From Clostridia bacterium (GTDB lineage: Bacteria > Bacillota > Clostridia > Oscillospirales > Acutalibacteraceae), in NCBI GenBank assembly GCA_017517135.1, contig JAFXAK010000021.1:1-43289 (forward strand): a DNA stretch of 43,289 nucleotides, given 5' to 3'. This document shows positions 14,615 through 22,465 of the stretch, one piece after another; position 1 is the stretch's first letter, and every line of letters starts with the position of its first letter. Under the pieces are notes generated by a model. The model was not told the origin of the DNA and did not search any database. It worked only from the letters and a program-made list of their open reading frames with translations. The position numbers were made by a program, and so were the translations under genes.

Positions 14615-15472
14615 ATGGTTTACTATATTGAAAACGAACATCTAAAAGTAGGTGTAAAGCTACACGGCTGTGAGCTTACCAGCGTATATTCAAAAGACGC
14701 TTCATTCGAATATCTCTGGCAGGGCGACACAAATATCTGGTACGGTCAGTCCCCTATTCTCTTCCCTATTATCGGAAGACTGATAGACGATACCTACACG
14801 CTTGACGGCAAGAACTACAAAATCAACAAGCACGGCTTTGCAAGAAATTATGACTGGAAGCTTCTTTCACAGGAAGAAAATACACTCAGTATGATTTTCT
14901 CCGACAACGAAGAAACAATACAGATTTATCCGTATCATTTTGACCTTATTGTAACATATACTGTTAAAGGAAAAACATTGACTGTAACACACACGGTTAT
15001 AAATAAAAATGACAGGGTTATGTATTTCTCATTGGGTGCACATCCCGGATTTAACTGTGAAATAGGCGACAAGCTTGTTTTTGATGAAAACGAAACTCTG
15101 TCAACAGAAAAAATACATCTTACGGAAGCCTTGCGTTTACCCGACACCGTGCCTGTGCTTAACAACGAAAAAGAAATTACAATAACAAAAGATATTTTTG
15201 CAGAAGATGCACTTATTCTTAATTCAATCAAATCACAGTGTATTACCCTGAAAAGTGACAATCATCCGAGAACAGTAAAATTTGATATGGGCAATTCTCC
15301 TTATCTCGGCATATGGGCAAAGCCCGGTGCTCCCTATGTATGCATTGAGCCCTGGTTCGGTGTTAATGACTCATACGAAAAGAAAGACGACTTCTCACAG
15401 AAGGACGGTATCAACAAACTGGAAGCACAGGAAAAATTCAATTTCATATGGAAAGCCGAATTTTCTCATTGA
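14615..15472 (+). CDS. Aldose 1-epimerase family protein (LacX-like)
   Basis: A 285-residue galactose-mutarotase-fold protein. Visible: 'WQGDTNIWYGQSPILFPIIG' (near 40-60), 'NKHGFARNYDW' with the catalytic-type histidine, 'SLGAHPGFNCEI' with the second histidine, and a glutamate in 'CIEPWFGV' near the C-terminus. This is the LacX-like branch, which interconverts alpha and beta anomers of an aldose; the sugar is not known. The ATG at 14615 has an AAAGGA site and is preferred over the longer frame that overlaps pyrR. It lies 49 nt after pyrR without an obvious terminator, so the two may be co-transcribed. Confidence 0.88.
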   Translation: MVYYIENEHLKVGVKLHGCELTSVYSKDASFEYLWQGDTNIWYGQSPILFPIIGRLIDDTYTLDGKNYKINKHGFARNYDWKLLSQEENTLSMIFSDNEETIQIYPYHFDLIVTYTVKGKTLTVTHTVINKNDRVMYFSLGAHPGFNCEIGDKLVFDENETLSTEKIHLTEALRLPDTVPVLNNEKEITITKDIFAEDALILNSIKSQCITLKSDNHPRTVKFDMGNSPYLGIWAKPGAPYVCIEPWFGVNDSYEKKDDFSQKDGINKLEAQEKFNFIWKAEFSH

Positions 15473-15476
15473 TGTG

Positions 15477-15505
15477 TTGACATCTTCTCAAAAAAAGGCT
15501 AAAAT
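15477..15505 (+). promoter_or_regulatory. Sigma-A promoter for the DUF1292 gene
   Basis: -35 TTGACA (15477-15482), 17-nt spacer, -10 TAAAAT (15500-15505), beginning a few bases after the epimerase stop codon. Confidence 0.85.
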
Positions 15506-15533
15506 ATCAACATAACAAAAAGGAGAAAATACA

Positions 15534-15824
15534 ATGGACGAATACAATCCCGATATCATAACCGTTGTTGATGACGACGGTGTTGAGCATGAATTTGAAG
15601 AACTTGACAGAATTGAAACAGATGACGGCAAAAGATACATCGCAATGATTCCCACCTTCAGTGAGGATATGCTTGATGAAAGCGGTGAGCTTATAATTCT
15701 TCGCGTTATTGAAGAAAACGGCGAAACAATTCTTGAGCCTATCGAAAACGAAGAAGAATTCAATGAAATAGGTGAAATTTTTGAAGAACGCCTTGCCGAT
15801 CTTTTCGATTTTGAAGAAGAATAA
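15534..15824 (+). CDS. DUF1292 domain protein
   Basis: A 96-residue very acidic protein with the DUF1292 pattern: 'DIITVVDDDGVEHEFEELDRIETDDGKRYIAMIP' followed by 'LIILRVIEENGETILEPIENEEEFNEIGEIFEE'. DUF1292 proteins are common small cytosolic proteins of Firmicutes with no assigned function; in many genomes they sit near yrrK/alaS, which is not the case here. An AAAGGAGA site precedes the ATG, and it has its own promoter. It is followed by a probable 6S RNA. Confidence 0.9.
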   Translation: MDEYNPDIITVVDDDGVEHEFEELDRIETDDGKRYIAMIPTFSEDMLDESGELIILRVIEENGETILEPIENEEEFNEIGEIFEERLADLFDFEEE

Positions 15825-15838
15825 AAATTATTGATTTT

Positions 15839-16030
15839 ATCCCTGCTTTGTGCGATAAACGGACAGCCAATATTAACCCAACACTTTTATTAACGGAGTC
15901 CTGATTACTCCGTCTGCGGATTGCAGACCTCCCGACCTTAAGTCGGACGAAGGGAGCGTGAACCGGATGGGAGGACACCACCTGCTAACTCAGCAGGTTA
16001 TTATTAGCTGTCTTCGGCATAGCGGGGTAT
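15839..16030 (+). ncRNA. ssrS: Probable 6S RNA (SsrS)
   Basis: A ~190-nt non-coding stretch with a long-range closing stem: CCCTGC (15841-15846) pairs with GCGGGG near 16022-16027, TGTGC with GCATA, then GGACAGC with GCTGTC. Inside lie the hairpins ACGGAGT / ACTCCGT, CCGAC / GTCGG and ACCTGCT / AGCAGGT around an open centre, so the whole forms the long interrupted rod typical of 6S RNA, which mimics an open promoter and binds sigma-A RNA polymerase. The end is followed by a strong terminator (16034-16080). The class assignment is from shape and remembered sequence features, so it is less certain than the presence of a structured RNA. I could not place its promoter with confidence. Confidence 0.7.
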
Positions 16031-16033
16031 AAA

Positions 16034-16080
16034 AATAACTTCCGGATCATTTTTTTGTGAATCCGGAAGTTATTTTTTTT
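16034..16080. terminator. Bidirectional rho-independent terminator
   Basis: 14-bp perfect stem AATAACTTCCGGAT / ATCCGGAAGTTATT, T-run after it on the plus strand (to 16080) and A-run before it (T-run on the minus strand). It ends the 6S RNA from the left and the M20 peptidase gene from the right. Confidence 0.93.
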
Positions 16081-16081
16081 G

Positions 16082-17557
16082 TTATTCAGCTGAAACAATT
16101 TTGATGTAACGCTTGAAGAATGCAACACCGTCTTTCAATGTTGCAACAGGAATTCTCTCATTAGTTCCGTGTGTTGTAAGCAGCAAAGCTGTATCTACCA
16201 TAAAGGGAGAATATCTGTAAATATTATCGCAAACAGGTTCATAATGACAGGCATCCGTTCCGCCCATTACAAGATAGGGAGCAACTATGGTATCATTATT
16301 CATTCTGTAGCAGATTTCCTCAAGTGCCTTGAAGCATCTTGAATCTGTGGGAGAAAACTTTGAAGGATTCTTCCAGCCCGGCTTTACATTTATTTCAACA
16401 TTTTTATTCTTTATAACCTTTCTGAGATGTGCAACAACATCATCAACGGTCTGCCCCGGATATGTTCTGAAATTGACATTTATTGTTGCTCTCTGCGGCA
16501 AAACATTGGGAGCGGGACTGCCGCTTGCCATTGTAACACCCGTTGTTGTTCTTATCATACTTGCAGCAGGAGGAATAAATGTCATAACCTTGGTAAGTAA
16601 GGGCTTTAACAGTTTTATATTACAGGTTATAAGTCTTGCAGGATAAGAGACATTACGGCCGATTTTATCAAAAAGCTCCATCATCATCGGAGAAAGAGAT
16701 GCCTTGAACTGATTGTTTTCAATGTCCTTTATAACATCGGCAAGATGCCCGAGAGCTGTATGATTGGGAGCCTGTGAGGAATGACCGCCTTTTGCATTTA
16801 CGGCTACCTCAACATCAACATAGCCCTTTTCGGCAACACCTATTCCTGCAAGATTTTTATTGATAACACCCTTTACATTTACAGGCAGTATTGCACCTCC
16901 CTCGTCTATAACACAATCAAGCTTTATGCCTTTTTCGAGGAAATAGTTACACATTACTATTGCACCCGATGAGTCAGAGGACATAACCTCTTCGTTGTGA
17001 CCGAGACAGATATACACATCTCTTACGGGAGTGAAGCCTTCCTGAAGCAAGGTTTCAACACTTTCCATAACAGCAATAAGATGATTTTTCATATCAAGAG
17101 CACCTCTGCCCCAGATAAATTCACCGTCATCAAAACCGCTGAAGGGAGGATTAATCCAATCGTTTTCTGTTCCTTCCGAAATAGGAACAACATCCTGATG
17201 AGAAAGCAGGGCAATAGGATCGAGTGAAGAATCAGTACCCTTCCAGCGATAAAGCAGACTGCCTTTTGCAAGAACTGTCAATTCAAGCTTTTCGTGAATC
17301 AGAGGATAACGCTCCTTGAGGAATGTATGGAATTCCTCAAACGGTGCCCAGTTTGTAAGCTCAGGATCCTTTTCTGCAATAGTCTTTATTTTTATTGCAT
17401 CAGATAAGTTTTTCCTGTATCGCTCTAAATCAACATTTTCTTCGGGAAAAGGTGTCCCGTTTACCTTTTCGGGCTTATAAAGCAAGGCTTTTACGGGTAC
17501 TGTTGCCAGAGCAGCCGCTAATGCTGTAAGCATTGAATACTTAATTTTGGGATTCAT
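16082..17557 (-). CDS. M20-family metallopeptidase (carboxypeptidase S-like), membrane-anchored
   Basis: A 491-residue M20 peptidase of the carboxypeptidase S / PM20D1 type. An N-terminal hydrophobic segment (about 9-27) could be an uncleaved anchor. Metal and catalytic residues: H120 and D122 in 'SHQDVVP', D155 in 'GALDMK', E189/E190 in 'HNEE', later 'VIDEGG' and a C-terminal 'MGGTDACHY' histidine. The dimerisation domain is present ('GGHSSQAPNHTALGHL'). It cleaves or forms N-acyl or peptide bonds at a C-terminal residue; the substrate is unknown. An AGGAGA site lies 9 nt before the ATG. It follows the D,D-carboxypeptidase by 17 nt, so both are probably one transcript. Confidence 0.9.
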   Translation of the reverse strand: MNPKIKYSMLTALAAALATVPVKALLYKPEKVNGTPFPEENVDLERYRKNLSDAIKIKTIAEKDPELTNWAPFEEFHTFLKERYPLIHEKLELTVLAKGSLLYRWKGTDSSLDPIALLSHQDVVPISEGTENDWINPPFSGFDDGEFIWGRGALDMKNHLIAVMESVETLLQEGFTPVRDVYICLGHNEEVMSSDSSGAIVMCNYFLEKGIKLDCVIDEGGAILPVNVKGVINKNLAGIGVAEKGYVDVEVAVNAKGGHSSQAPNHTALGHLADVIKDIENNQFKASLSPMMMELFDKIGRNVSYPARLITCNIKLLKPLLTKVMTFIPPAASMIRTTTGVTMASGSPAPNVLPQRATINVNFRTYPGQTVDDVVAHLRKVIKNKNVEINVKPGWKNPSKFSPTDSRCFKALEEICYRMNNDTIVAPYLVMGGTDACHYEPVCDNIYRYSPFMVDTALLLTTHGTNERIPVATLKDGVAFFKRYIKIVSAE

Positions 17558-17574
17558 AACATTTATCTCCTAAT

Positions 17575-18954
17575 TTATTTTTTTCTTTTTTTGTTATTTT
17601 CGATATCGTTTACATTAACTATTCTTATCTGCGATTTCTTTTTTCTTCTTTTTGAGGGAATCACAACAAAAAGCATAATACACGCAGGTAATACAATCAC
17701 CACTACAAAAGCTAAAACAATTTTGAATGCCGTTGATTTCATCAGAGTTAAAATAAGATTACCGATATATTTTAGCGTGCTCAAAGACACATCAAAAGCA
17801 GCAACCAGGTCAACCTCCGCAACAACCTCATCAGCATATTTAATAACTGCCTTTCCTAACACATCGCCCTTTTTTACCGGAGCATTAACCGAAGATGCAG
17901 TAAGCTCCGTCAAGACTTCAATATAAACGCCTCTCTCATCCACTCCTGTAGGAACAAGAGCATTCACTTCGTTTGCAGGAACAAGACTGACATAATCATA
18001 TTCATTGGAAAGATTAACGCTGACCTCGGTAACATAAGTCGATGTATTTGCAACGGTTCTCAATCTTATATGCTCAAAGGTCCAGTTATAAAGTGTTTTT
18101 GTGTCCATAAAGGACATATTTTCATCAACACCGTCATTATCGGCATCATACATAGGAGCATCAAGAATAACGCATAAATAGCTGTAACCGTCTTTTGAAG
18201 CAGATGATATAAAGCATCTGTTCCAGCTGTTGTTAGTACCTGTTTTACCGTTTTTCAGATACTTATAGTAATAATCAGAAATACCCGGACTGAACATTTT
18301 ATTTGTACTGTTAAGGTGACGAGTTTGGGTATATTTGTTTGTTGGCTCTATTTTATAATAGGAAGTGCTTGCTATTTCCGAAAAAAAGCTGTTTTCCAGA
18401 CAGTAACGGTAAATAACAGCAAGATCCTTTGCAGTAGAATAATGATTTTCATCAAATAAGCCGTGAGCATTTGTAAAATGAGTATCCGTACAGCCGAGCT
18501 TAAGTACAAAGTCATTCATCATACCGATAAAAGTATCTATATTGCCGCCGCCGATATAATCAGCAAGTACATTTGCTGCATCATTTGCACTATATACAAG
18601 CAAGCAATACAGAAGCTGTCTTACAGTAAGCTGTTCTCCGACTAAAATTCCCGCAGTTGAACTGTTTGTGCCGTCAAGCAGTCTTATAGCATAGCTCGGT
18701 GCCGTAACAACAGCCTCATAGTCAGAGCAATTTTCAATTACAAGTATAGCCGTCACTATCTTTGTCAAAGATGCAGGCTCGGCTTTCAATGTTGAATTTT
18801 TGTCATAAATAACAGTCCCGTCGTCATCAAGGCTGATAAGATAAGCTATATTTGAATCAATATCGACAGCAGAAGTAAATGCAGCATTTGAACTAAAGCT
18901 TAATGATGAAAACAAAATTATGACAGAAATAACAAAAATAATAAATTTTTTCAT
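17575..18954 (-). CDS. D-alanyl-D-alanine carboxypeptidase (S11, DacF/PBP5-like)
   Basis: A 459-residue low-molecular-weight penicillin-binding protein that trims the terminal D-Ala of peptidoglycan stem peptides. Signal peptide at 1-25; active-site motifs S62-x-x-K65 ('SLTK'), S122-A-N and K237-T-G; C-terminal domain; then a membrane helix at about 404-428 and a basic cytoplasmic tail. The helix plus basic tail replaces the usual amphipathic anchor. The ATG at 18954 has a GGGG site 7 nt upstream; the TTG at 18960 is too close to that site. Several dac genes of this type are switched on during sporulation, but I could not find a clear sporulation-sigma promoter here. Confidence 0.93.
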   Translation of the reverse strand: MKKFIIFVISVIILFSSLSFSSNAAFTSAVDIDSNIAYLISLDDDGTVIYDKNSTLKAEPASLTKIVTAILVIENCSDYEAVVTAPSYAIRLLDGTNSSTAGILVGEQLTVRQLLYCLLVYSANDAANVLADYIGGGNIDTFIGMMNDFVLKLGCTDTHFTNAHGLFDENHYSTAKDLAVIYRYCLENSFFSEIASTSYYKIEPTNKYTQTRHLNSTNKMFSPGISDYYYKYLKNGKTGTNNSWNRCFISSASKDGYSYLCVILDAPMYDADNDGVDENMSFMDTKTLYNWTFEHIRLRTVANTSTYVTEVSVNLSNEYDYVSLVPANEVNALVPTGVDERGVYIEVLTELTASSVNAPVKKGDVLGKAVIKYADEVVAEVDLVAAFDVSLSTLKYIGNLILTLMKSTAFKIVLAFVVVIVLPACIMLFVVIPSKRRKKKSQIRIVNVNDIENNKKRKK

Positions 18955-19023
18955 AGACAAACCCCATTATAATGTTGTATTATATAATAAGTTCATAAAT
19001 ATCACCAACACGGAGGTTTTTTA

Positions 19024-19713
19024 ATGATTTATTTCACAGGTGATACTCACGGTGACAAAGAAAGATTGAGTAAATTCGCATTGAAACAATTAAAAAGCGG
19101 AGATACGCTTATTGTGTGCGGTGATTTTGGTTTTTTGTGGGATGAAAGTAAAAAAGAAAAGAAATTTCTCGAGAAGCTGTCAAAAAGGAATTATACTATC
19201 TGCTTTATTGACGGAACACATGAAAACTTTGAGCTTCTGGAAAAAATCCCCGTAACATTCTGGCGAGGCGGCAGAGTAAGAAAAATTACCGATAATGTTA
19301 TACATCTTATGCGCGGTGAAATATACGAAATTGATAAAAAAATTATCTTTACTATGGGCGGCGGAGAAAGCCCTGAAATAGACTATAAGAATGAAGAAGA
19401 CTTAACACACCAGTACGAATTACCGACAAAACAGGAAATGCTGAACGGTGTTAACAATCTCGAAAGATATGAATTCAAGGTAGATTATATTGTAACTCAC
19501 GAGCCGCCTGCAAAAATCCGTGATTTTCTCCTGATTTCAAAAAACACATCTGCAAGAACTACAGCATTGGGGGCATATTTTGATGAGCTTTCAGTTCAGG
19601 CAAGCTATGAGAGATGGTTTTTCGGAAGTATGCATATGGATAAATTCATATCAAATTCAATGATTGCAGTATTTAACAATATTGTAAATTCTCAAACAGG
19701 AATGAAGTTTTAG
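19024..19713 (+). CDS. Calcineurin-like metallophosphoesterase
   Basis: A 229-residue protein with the phosphoesterase motif series: 'GDTHG' (6-10), 'GDFG' (33-36), 'GTHEN' (64-68), 'MGGGES', 'VTHEPP' and 'FGSMHMD'. It should hydrolyse a phosphoester with two metal ions in the cytosol; the substrate is unknown. Position 65 is Thr (codon ACA) where the family normally has the metal-binding Asn of GNH(D/E). An ACGGAGG site precedes the ATG. It is divergent from the carboxypeptidase and convergent with the alcohol dehydrogenase, overlapping it by 4 bp. Confidence 0.88.
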   Translation: MIYFTGDTHGDKERLSKFALKQLKSGDTLIVCGDFGFLWDESKKEKKFLEKLSKRNYTICFIDGTHENFELLEKIPVTFWRGGRVRKITDNVIHLMRGEIYEIDKKIIFTMGGGESPEIDYKNEEDLTHQYELPTKQEMLNGVNNLERYEFKVDYIVTHEPPAKIRDFLLISKNTSARTTALGAYFDELSVQASYERWFFGSMHMDKFISNSMIAVFNNIVNSQTGMKF

Positions 19714-20813
19714 AGAGCCTTCAGAGCTTCAACACAATCAATAAAAGTAAATCCACCGGGTGAGCGGTCAAAATTCTTCACTCCGTTTTTCCAACGCGCG
19801 CTGATTTGCTGTGCCTGTGCTTCGGTAAGCTTTATGTTTACATCAGCAGCCTGCTTTATTATTTCAGTAAGCTTCTCTGAATTGCAATCCAGAATATTCT
19901 CTATTGCTCCGAGTCTTTCGGGGCAATATTTTTTTGCTCTTTCAAGCAGACAAGGCATAAAAGTCGCACAGGCTCTGCCGTGAGGAATATTATGGTTTTC
20001 GGTAAGATAATATCCCAGCGTATGCGGAAAATCCGTTCCGCTTATATTTATAGCAAAACCCGCAAAAAGAGAAGCCATATAAAGCTGTTCTCTTTCCTTA
20101 TCTGTGAGAGTACCGTCAAAGGTGTTTATATTAAGAATAAAATCCTTCAGCAGAGAAATGGCTTTTTCCGAATACACAAAAGTAAGCTCATTTGCAGAGG
20201 ATGCAAGATATGCCTCAACAGCGTGGGCAAAAGCATCAAGAGCAGTTGAAACCGTAACAGCCTTCGGCACGGAACAGGTATATCTGTAGTCACAAAAAGA
20301 AATCTCGGCATAACAGTCTGCACCGGAAATACTCTTTTTTAGTCCGGTATCGGAATTAGTCAGCACGCTGACACCCGTAACCTCGCTTCCCGTTCCTGCT
20401 GTTGTTCCGATTAAAATGAGCGGCAGATGCGCACTCGGTACAGCTCTTACATATACTGAATCGTGCTGAAAATCGGGATTTGCAGCAAAAATTGCAACAG
20501 CCTTAGCCGCATCAAGAGGCGAACCGCCGCCGATACCGACTATAAACTCCGCATCCGTTTCCCTTGCTTTTACACCTGCATTATAACAGGTTTTTGTTGA
20601 CGGATTGGGTTCTACACCCGAAAAAACCGTATAAGTAATATTTTCTTTGTCCAGTGCCTGCAAGCAATCCGAAAGTGCACCGCTTTTTTCGGCAGAGCTT
20701 CCGCCCGTCACAACGAGACATCTCTTACCGAAATTTTTGAAAATTTTACTGCTGTTTATAACACAATTCTCTTCCGAAATAACTTTTACCGGCATAAAAG
20801 AATTAATATTCAT
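19710..20813 (-). CDS. Iron-containing alcohol dehydrogenase
   Basis: A 367-residue group III alcohol dehydrogenase. The N-terminal NAD(P) domain has 'VGIGGGSPLDAAKAVA', 'TTAGTGSEVTG' and 'SALDAFAHAVEAY'-type iron ligands; the C-terminal domain supplies the remaining histidines in 'DFPHTLGYYLTENHNIPHG'. It reduces an aldehyde with NADH or the reverse; the actual substrate cannot be read. CGGAG precedes the ATG. Its promoter is at 20847-20875, and a Rex-like site lies about 10 bp upstream of its -35 box, which fits a fermentative dehydrogenase released from repression when NADH builds up. Confidence 0.92.
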   Translation of the reverse strand: MNINSFMPVKVISEENCVINSSKIFKNFGKRCLVVTGGSSAEKSGALSDCLQALDKENITYTVFSGVEPNPSTKTCYNAGVKARETDAEFIVGIGGGSPLDAAKAVAIFAANPDFQHDSVYVRAVPSAHLPLILIGTTAGTGSEVTGVSVLTNSDTGLKKSISGADCYAEISFCDYRYTCSVPKAVTVSTALDAFAHAVEAYLASSANELTFVYSEKAISLLKDFILNINTFDGTLTDKEREQLYMASLFAGFAINISGTDFPHTLGYYLTENHNIPHGRACATFMPCLLERAKKYCPERLGAIENILDCNSEKLTEIIKQAADVNIKLTEAQAQQISARWKNGVKNFDRSPGGFTFIDCVEALKAL

Positions 20814-20846
20814 ACAAAAAAACTCCGAATTGATTTTAATAAATTC

Positions 20847-20875
20847 ATTATACTAAACTTTACTATTATTGTAAA
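20847..20875 (-). promoter_or_regulatory. Sigma-A promoter of the iron alcohol dehydrogenase
   Basis: Minus strand: -35 TTTACA (20875-20870), 17-nt spacer, -10 TATAAT (20852-20847). Confidence 0.82.
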
Positions 20876-20884
20876 TCATTTTTT

Positions 20885-20902
20885 TTGTTATTTTCTTGAC
20901 AA
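20885..20902. promoter_or_regulatory. Probable Rex operator between adh and glpK
   Basis: TTGTTATTTTCTTGACAA matches the known Rex site TTGTTAAN4TTAACAA at 12 of the 14 fixed positions, with the two mismatches at the inner end of each arm in symmetric places. It overlaps the -35 box of the glpK promoter and sits just upstream of the divergent adh promoter. Rex itself is encoded at 12557-13201. Confidence 0.6.
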
Positions 20903-20924
20903 TCTTAATTTAAAGGTTTAATAT
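20896..20924 (+). promoter_or_regulatory. Sigma-A promoter for glpK-malic enzyme-serC-serA
   Basis: -35 TTGACA (20896-20901), 17-nt spacer, -10 TAATAT (20919-20924), 32 nt before the glpK ATG. Confidence 0.85.
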
Positions 20925-20956
20925 AATAAATAATTAAAAAATAGGAGCGGAATTTT

Positions 20957-22462
20957 ATGAACAAGTACATTCTTTCCCTCGATCAGGGAACAACAAGTTC
21001 AAGAACAATTGTTTTTAACCGTCAGGGTGAAATTGTTTCAAAGGCACAGTTAGAATATCCGCAGATTTATCCTAAAGCAGGCTGGGTTGAGCATGATCCT
21101 GAAGAAATCTTAAAAAGTCAGTTGCGCTCAATCGCAGAAGCCTTAATAAACGGACAGATTGAAGCAAAAGAAATTGCAGCCATCGGCATTACCAATCAGA
21201 GAGAAACCACCGTTCTCTGGGACAAGAGAACAGGTAAACCTGTTTATAATGCTATTGTATGGCAATGCAGAAGAACTGCTGCAATGTGTGAACAGCTGAA
21301 AAAAGACGGCTTGGGCGATTACATCAAAGAGCACACAGGTCTTATTATAGATGCTTATTTTTCAGCAACAAAAATAAAATGGATTCTTGATAATGTTGAA
21401 GGGGCAAAGCAGCTTGCCCAAGACGGAAATCTGCTCTTCGGCACAATCGACACTTGGCTTATCTGGAATCTCACAAACGGTGCAGTTCATGTAACAGACT
21501 ATTCAAATGCATCAAGAACAATGCTCTTTGATGTTGACAGACTTTGCTGGGACGAATATCTTTGCGAAAAGCTCGGCATACCGATGAATATTCTTCCCCG
21601 CGTTGCCTCATCAAGTGAGGTTTACGGTACTGTTGCTCCCTCAATTCCCGGTATAGAAGCTCTTACGGGTATTCCTATCTGTGCTGCTATAGGTGACCAG
21701 CAGGCAGCCCTCTTCGGTCAGGCTTGCTTCAAGCCCGGTCAGGCAAAAAATACCTACGGCACAGGCTGTTTCCTTCTTATGAATACAGGCAAAAAAAGAG
21801 TTTCATCTAAAAATAATCTTGTAACAGGTATCGCCTGGGGTATCGGAAATGAGGTTGAATACTGTATCGAAGGCTCTGCTTTCAATGCCGGCTCAGTCAT
21901 ACAGTGGCTTCGTGATGAGCTCGGTATCATAAAAACAGCTCCCGACTGTGACCGATATGCAGAAAGTGTTGAAAATGCAAACGGAATATATCTTGTCCCC
22001 GCTTTTACAGGCTTAGGTGCCCCCTATTGGGATATGTATGCAAGAGCCTGCATCGTGGGTATGACAAGAGGAACAAACAAGAAGCATATCTGCCGTGCAG
22101 TTCTTGAATCTATTGCCTATCAGATGACTGATTTGCTTGAAGCAATGAAAGCCGATTCCGGTATAGATTTATCTGAGCTTCGTGTTGACGGCGGTGCAAG
22201 CGTAAGTAATATTATGATGCAGTTCCAGTCTGATATAACCAACACCCTGGTAAACAGACCGAAATGCGTTGAAACTACCGCTTTGGGTGCCGCTTATCTT
22301 GCAGGTCTTGCAATCGGCTTATGGTCAGATAAGAGCGAAATTGAAAATATCAGAGAAGTATCAAAAATATTTACCCCGAAAATGTCAGCAGAAGACAGAA
22401 ATGTACTCTACAACGGCTGGAAGCGGGCAGTTGAAAGAGCAAAGGATTGGGAAGAGCACTAA
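20957..22462 (+). CDS. glpK: Glycerol kinase
   Basis: A 501-residue FGGY kinase that phosphorylates glycerol to sn-glycerol 3-phosphate. The N-terminus '[20 protein letters not shown]', '[13 protein letters not shown]', '[11 protein letters not shown]' and '[13 protein letters not shown]' are glycerol kinase signatures, and the C-terminal FGGY motif reads '[20 protein letters not shown]'. Full length. An AGGAGCGG site precedes the ATG. No glycerol facilitator or glycerol-3-phosphate dehydrogenase is beside it; instead it heads a unit with malic enzyme and the serine genes, behind a promoter with a Rex-like site. Confidence 0.97.
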   Translation: MNKYILSLDQGTTSSRTIVFNRQGEIVSKAQLEYPQIYPKAGWVEHDPEEILKSQLRSIAEALINGQIEAKEIAAIGITNQRETTVLWDKRTGKPVYNAIVWQCRRTAAMCEQLKKDGLGDYIKEHTGLIIDAYFSATKIKWILDNVEGAKQLAQDGNLLFGTIDTWLIWNLTNGAVHVTDYSNASRTMLFDVDRLCWDEYLCEKLGIPMNILPRVASSSEVYGTVAPSIPGIEALTGIPICAAIGDQQAALFGQACFKPGQAKNTYGTGCFLLMNTGKKRVSSKNNLVTGIAWGIGNEVEYCIEGSAFNAGSVIQWLRDELGIIKTAPDCDRYAESVENANGIYLVPAFTGLGAPYWDMYARACIVGMTRGTNKKHICRAVLESIAYQMTDLLEAMKADSGIDLSELRVDGGASVSNIMMQFQSDITNTLVNRPKCVETTALGAAYLAGLAIGLWSDKSEIENIREVSKIFTPKMSAEDRNVLYNGWKRAVERAKDWEEH

Positions 22463-22465
22463 GCT

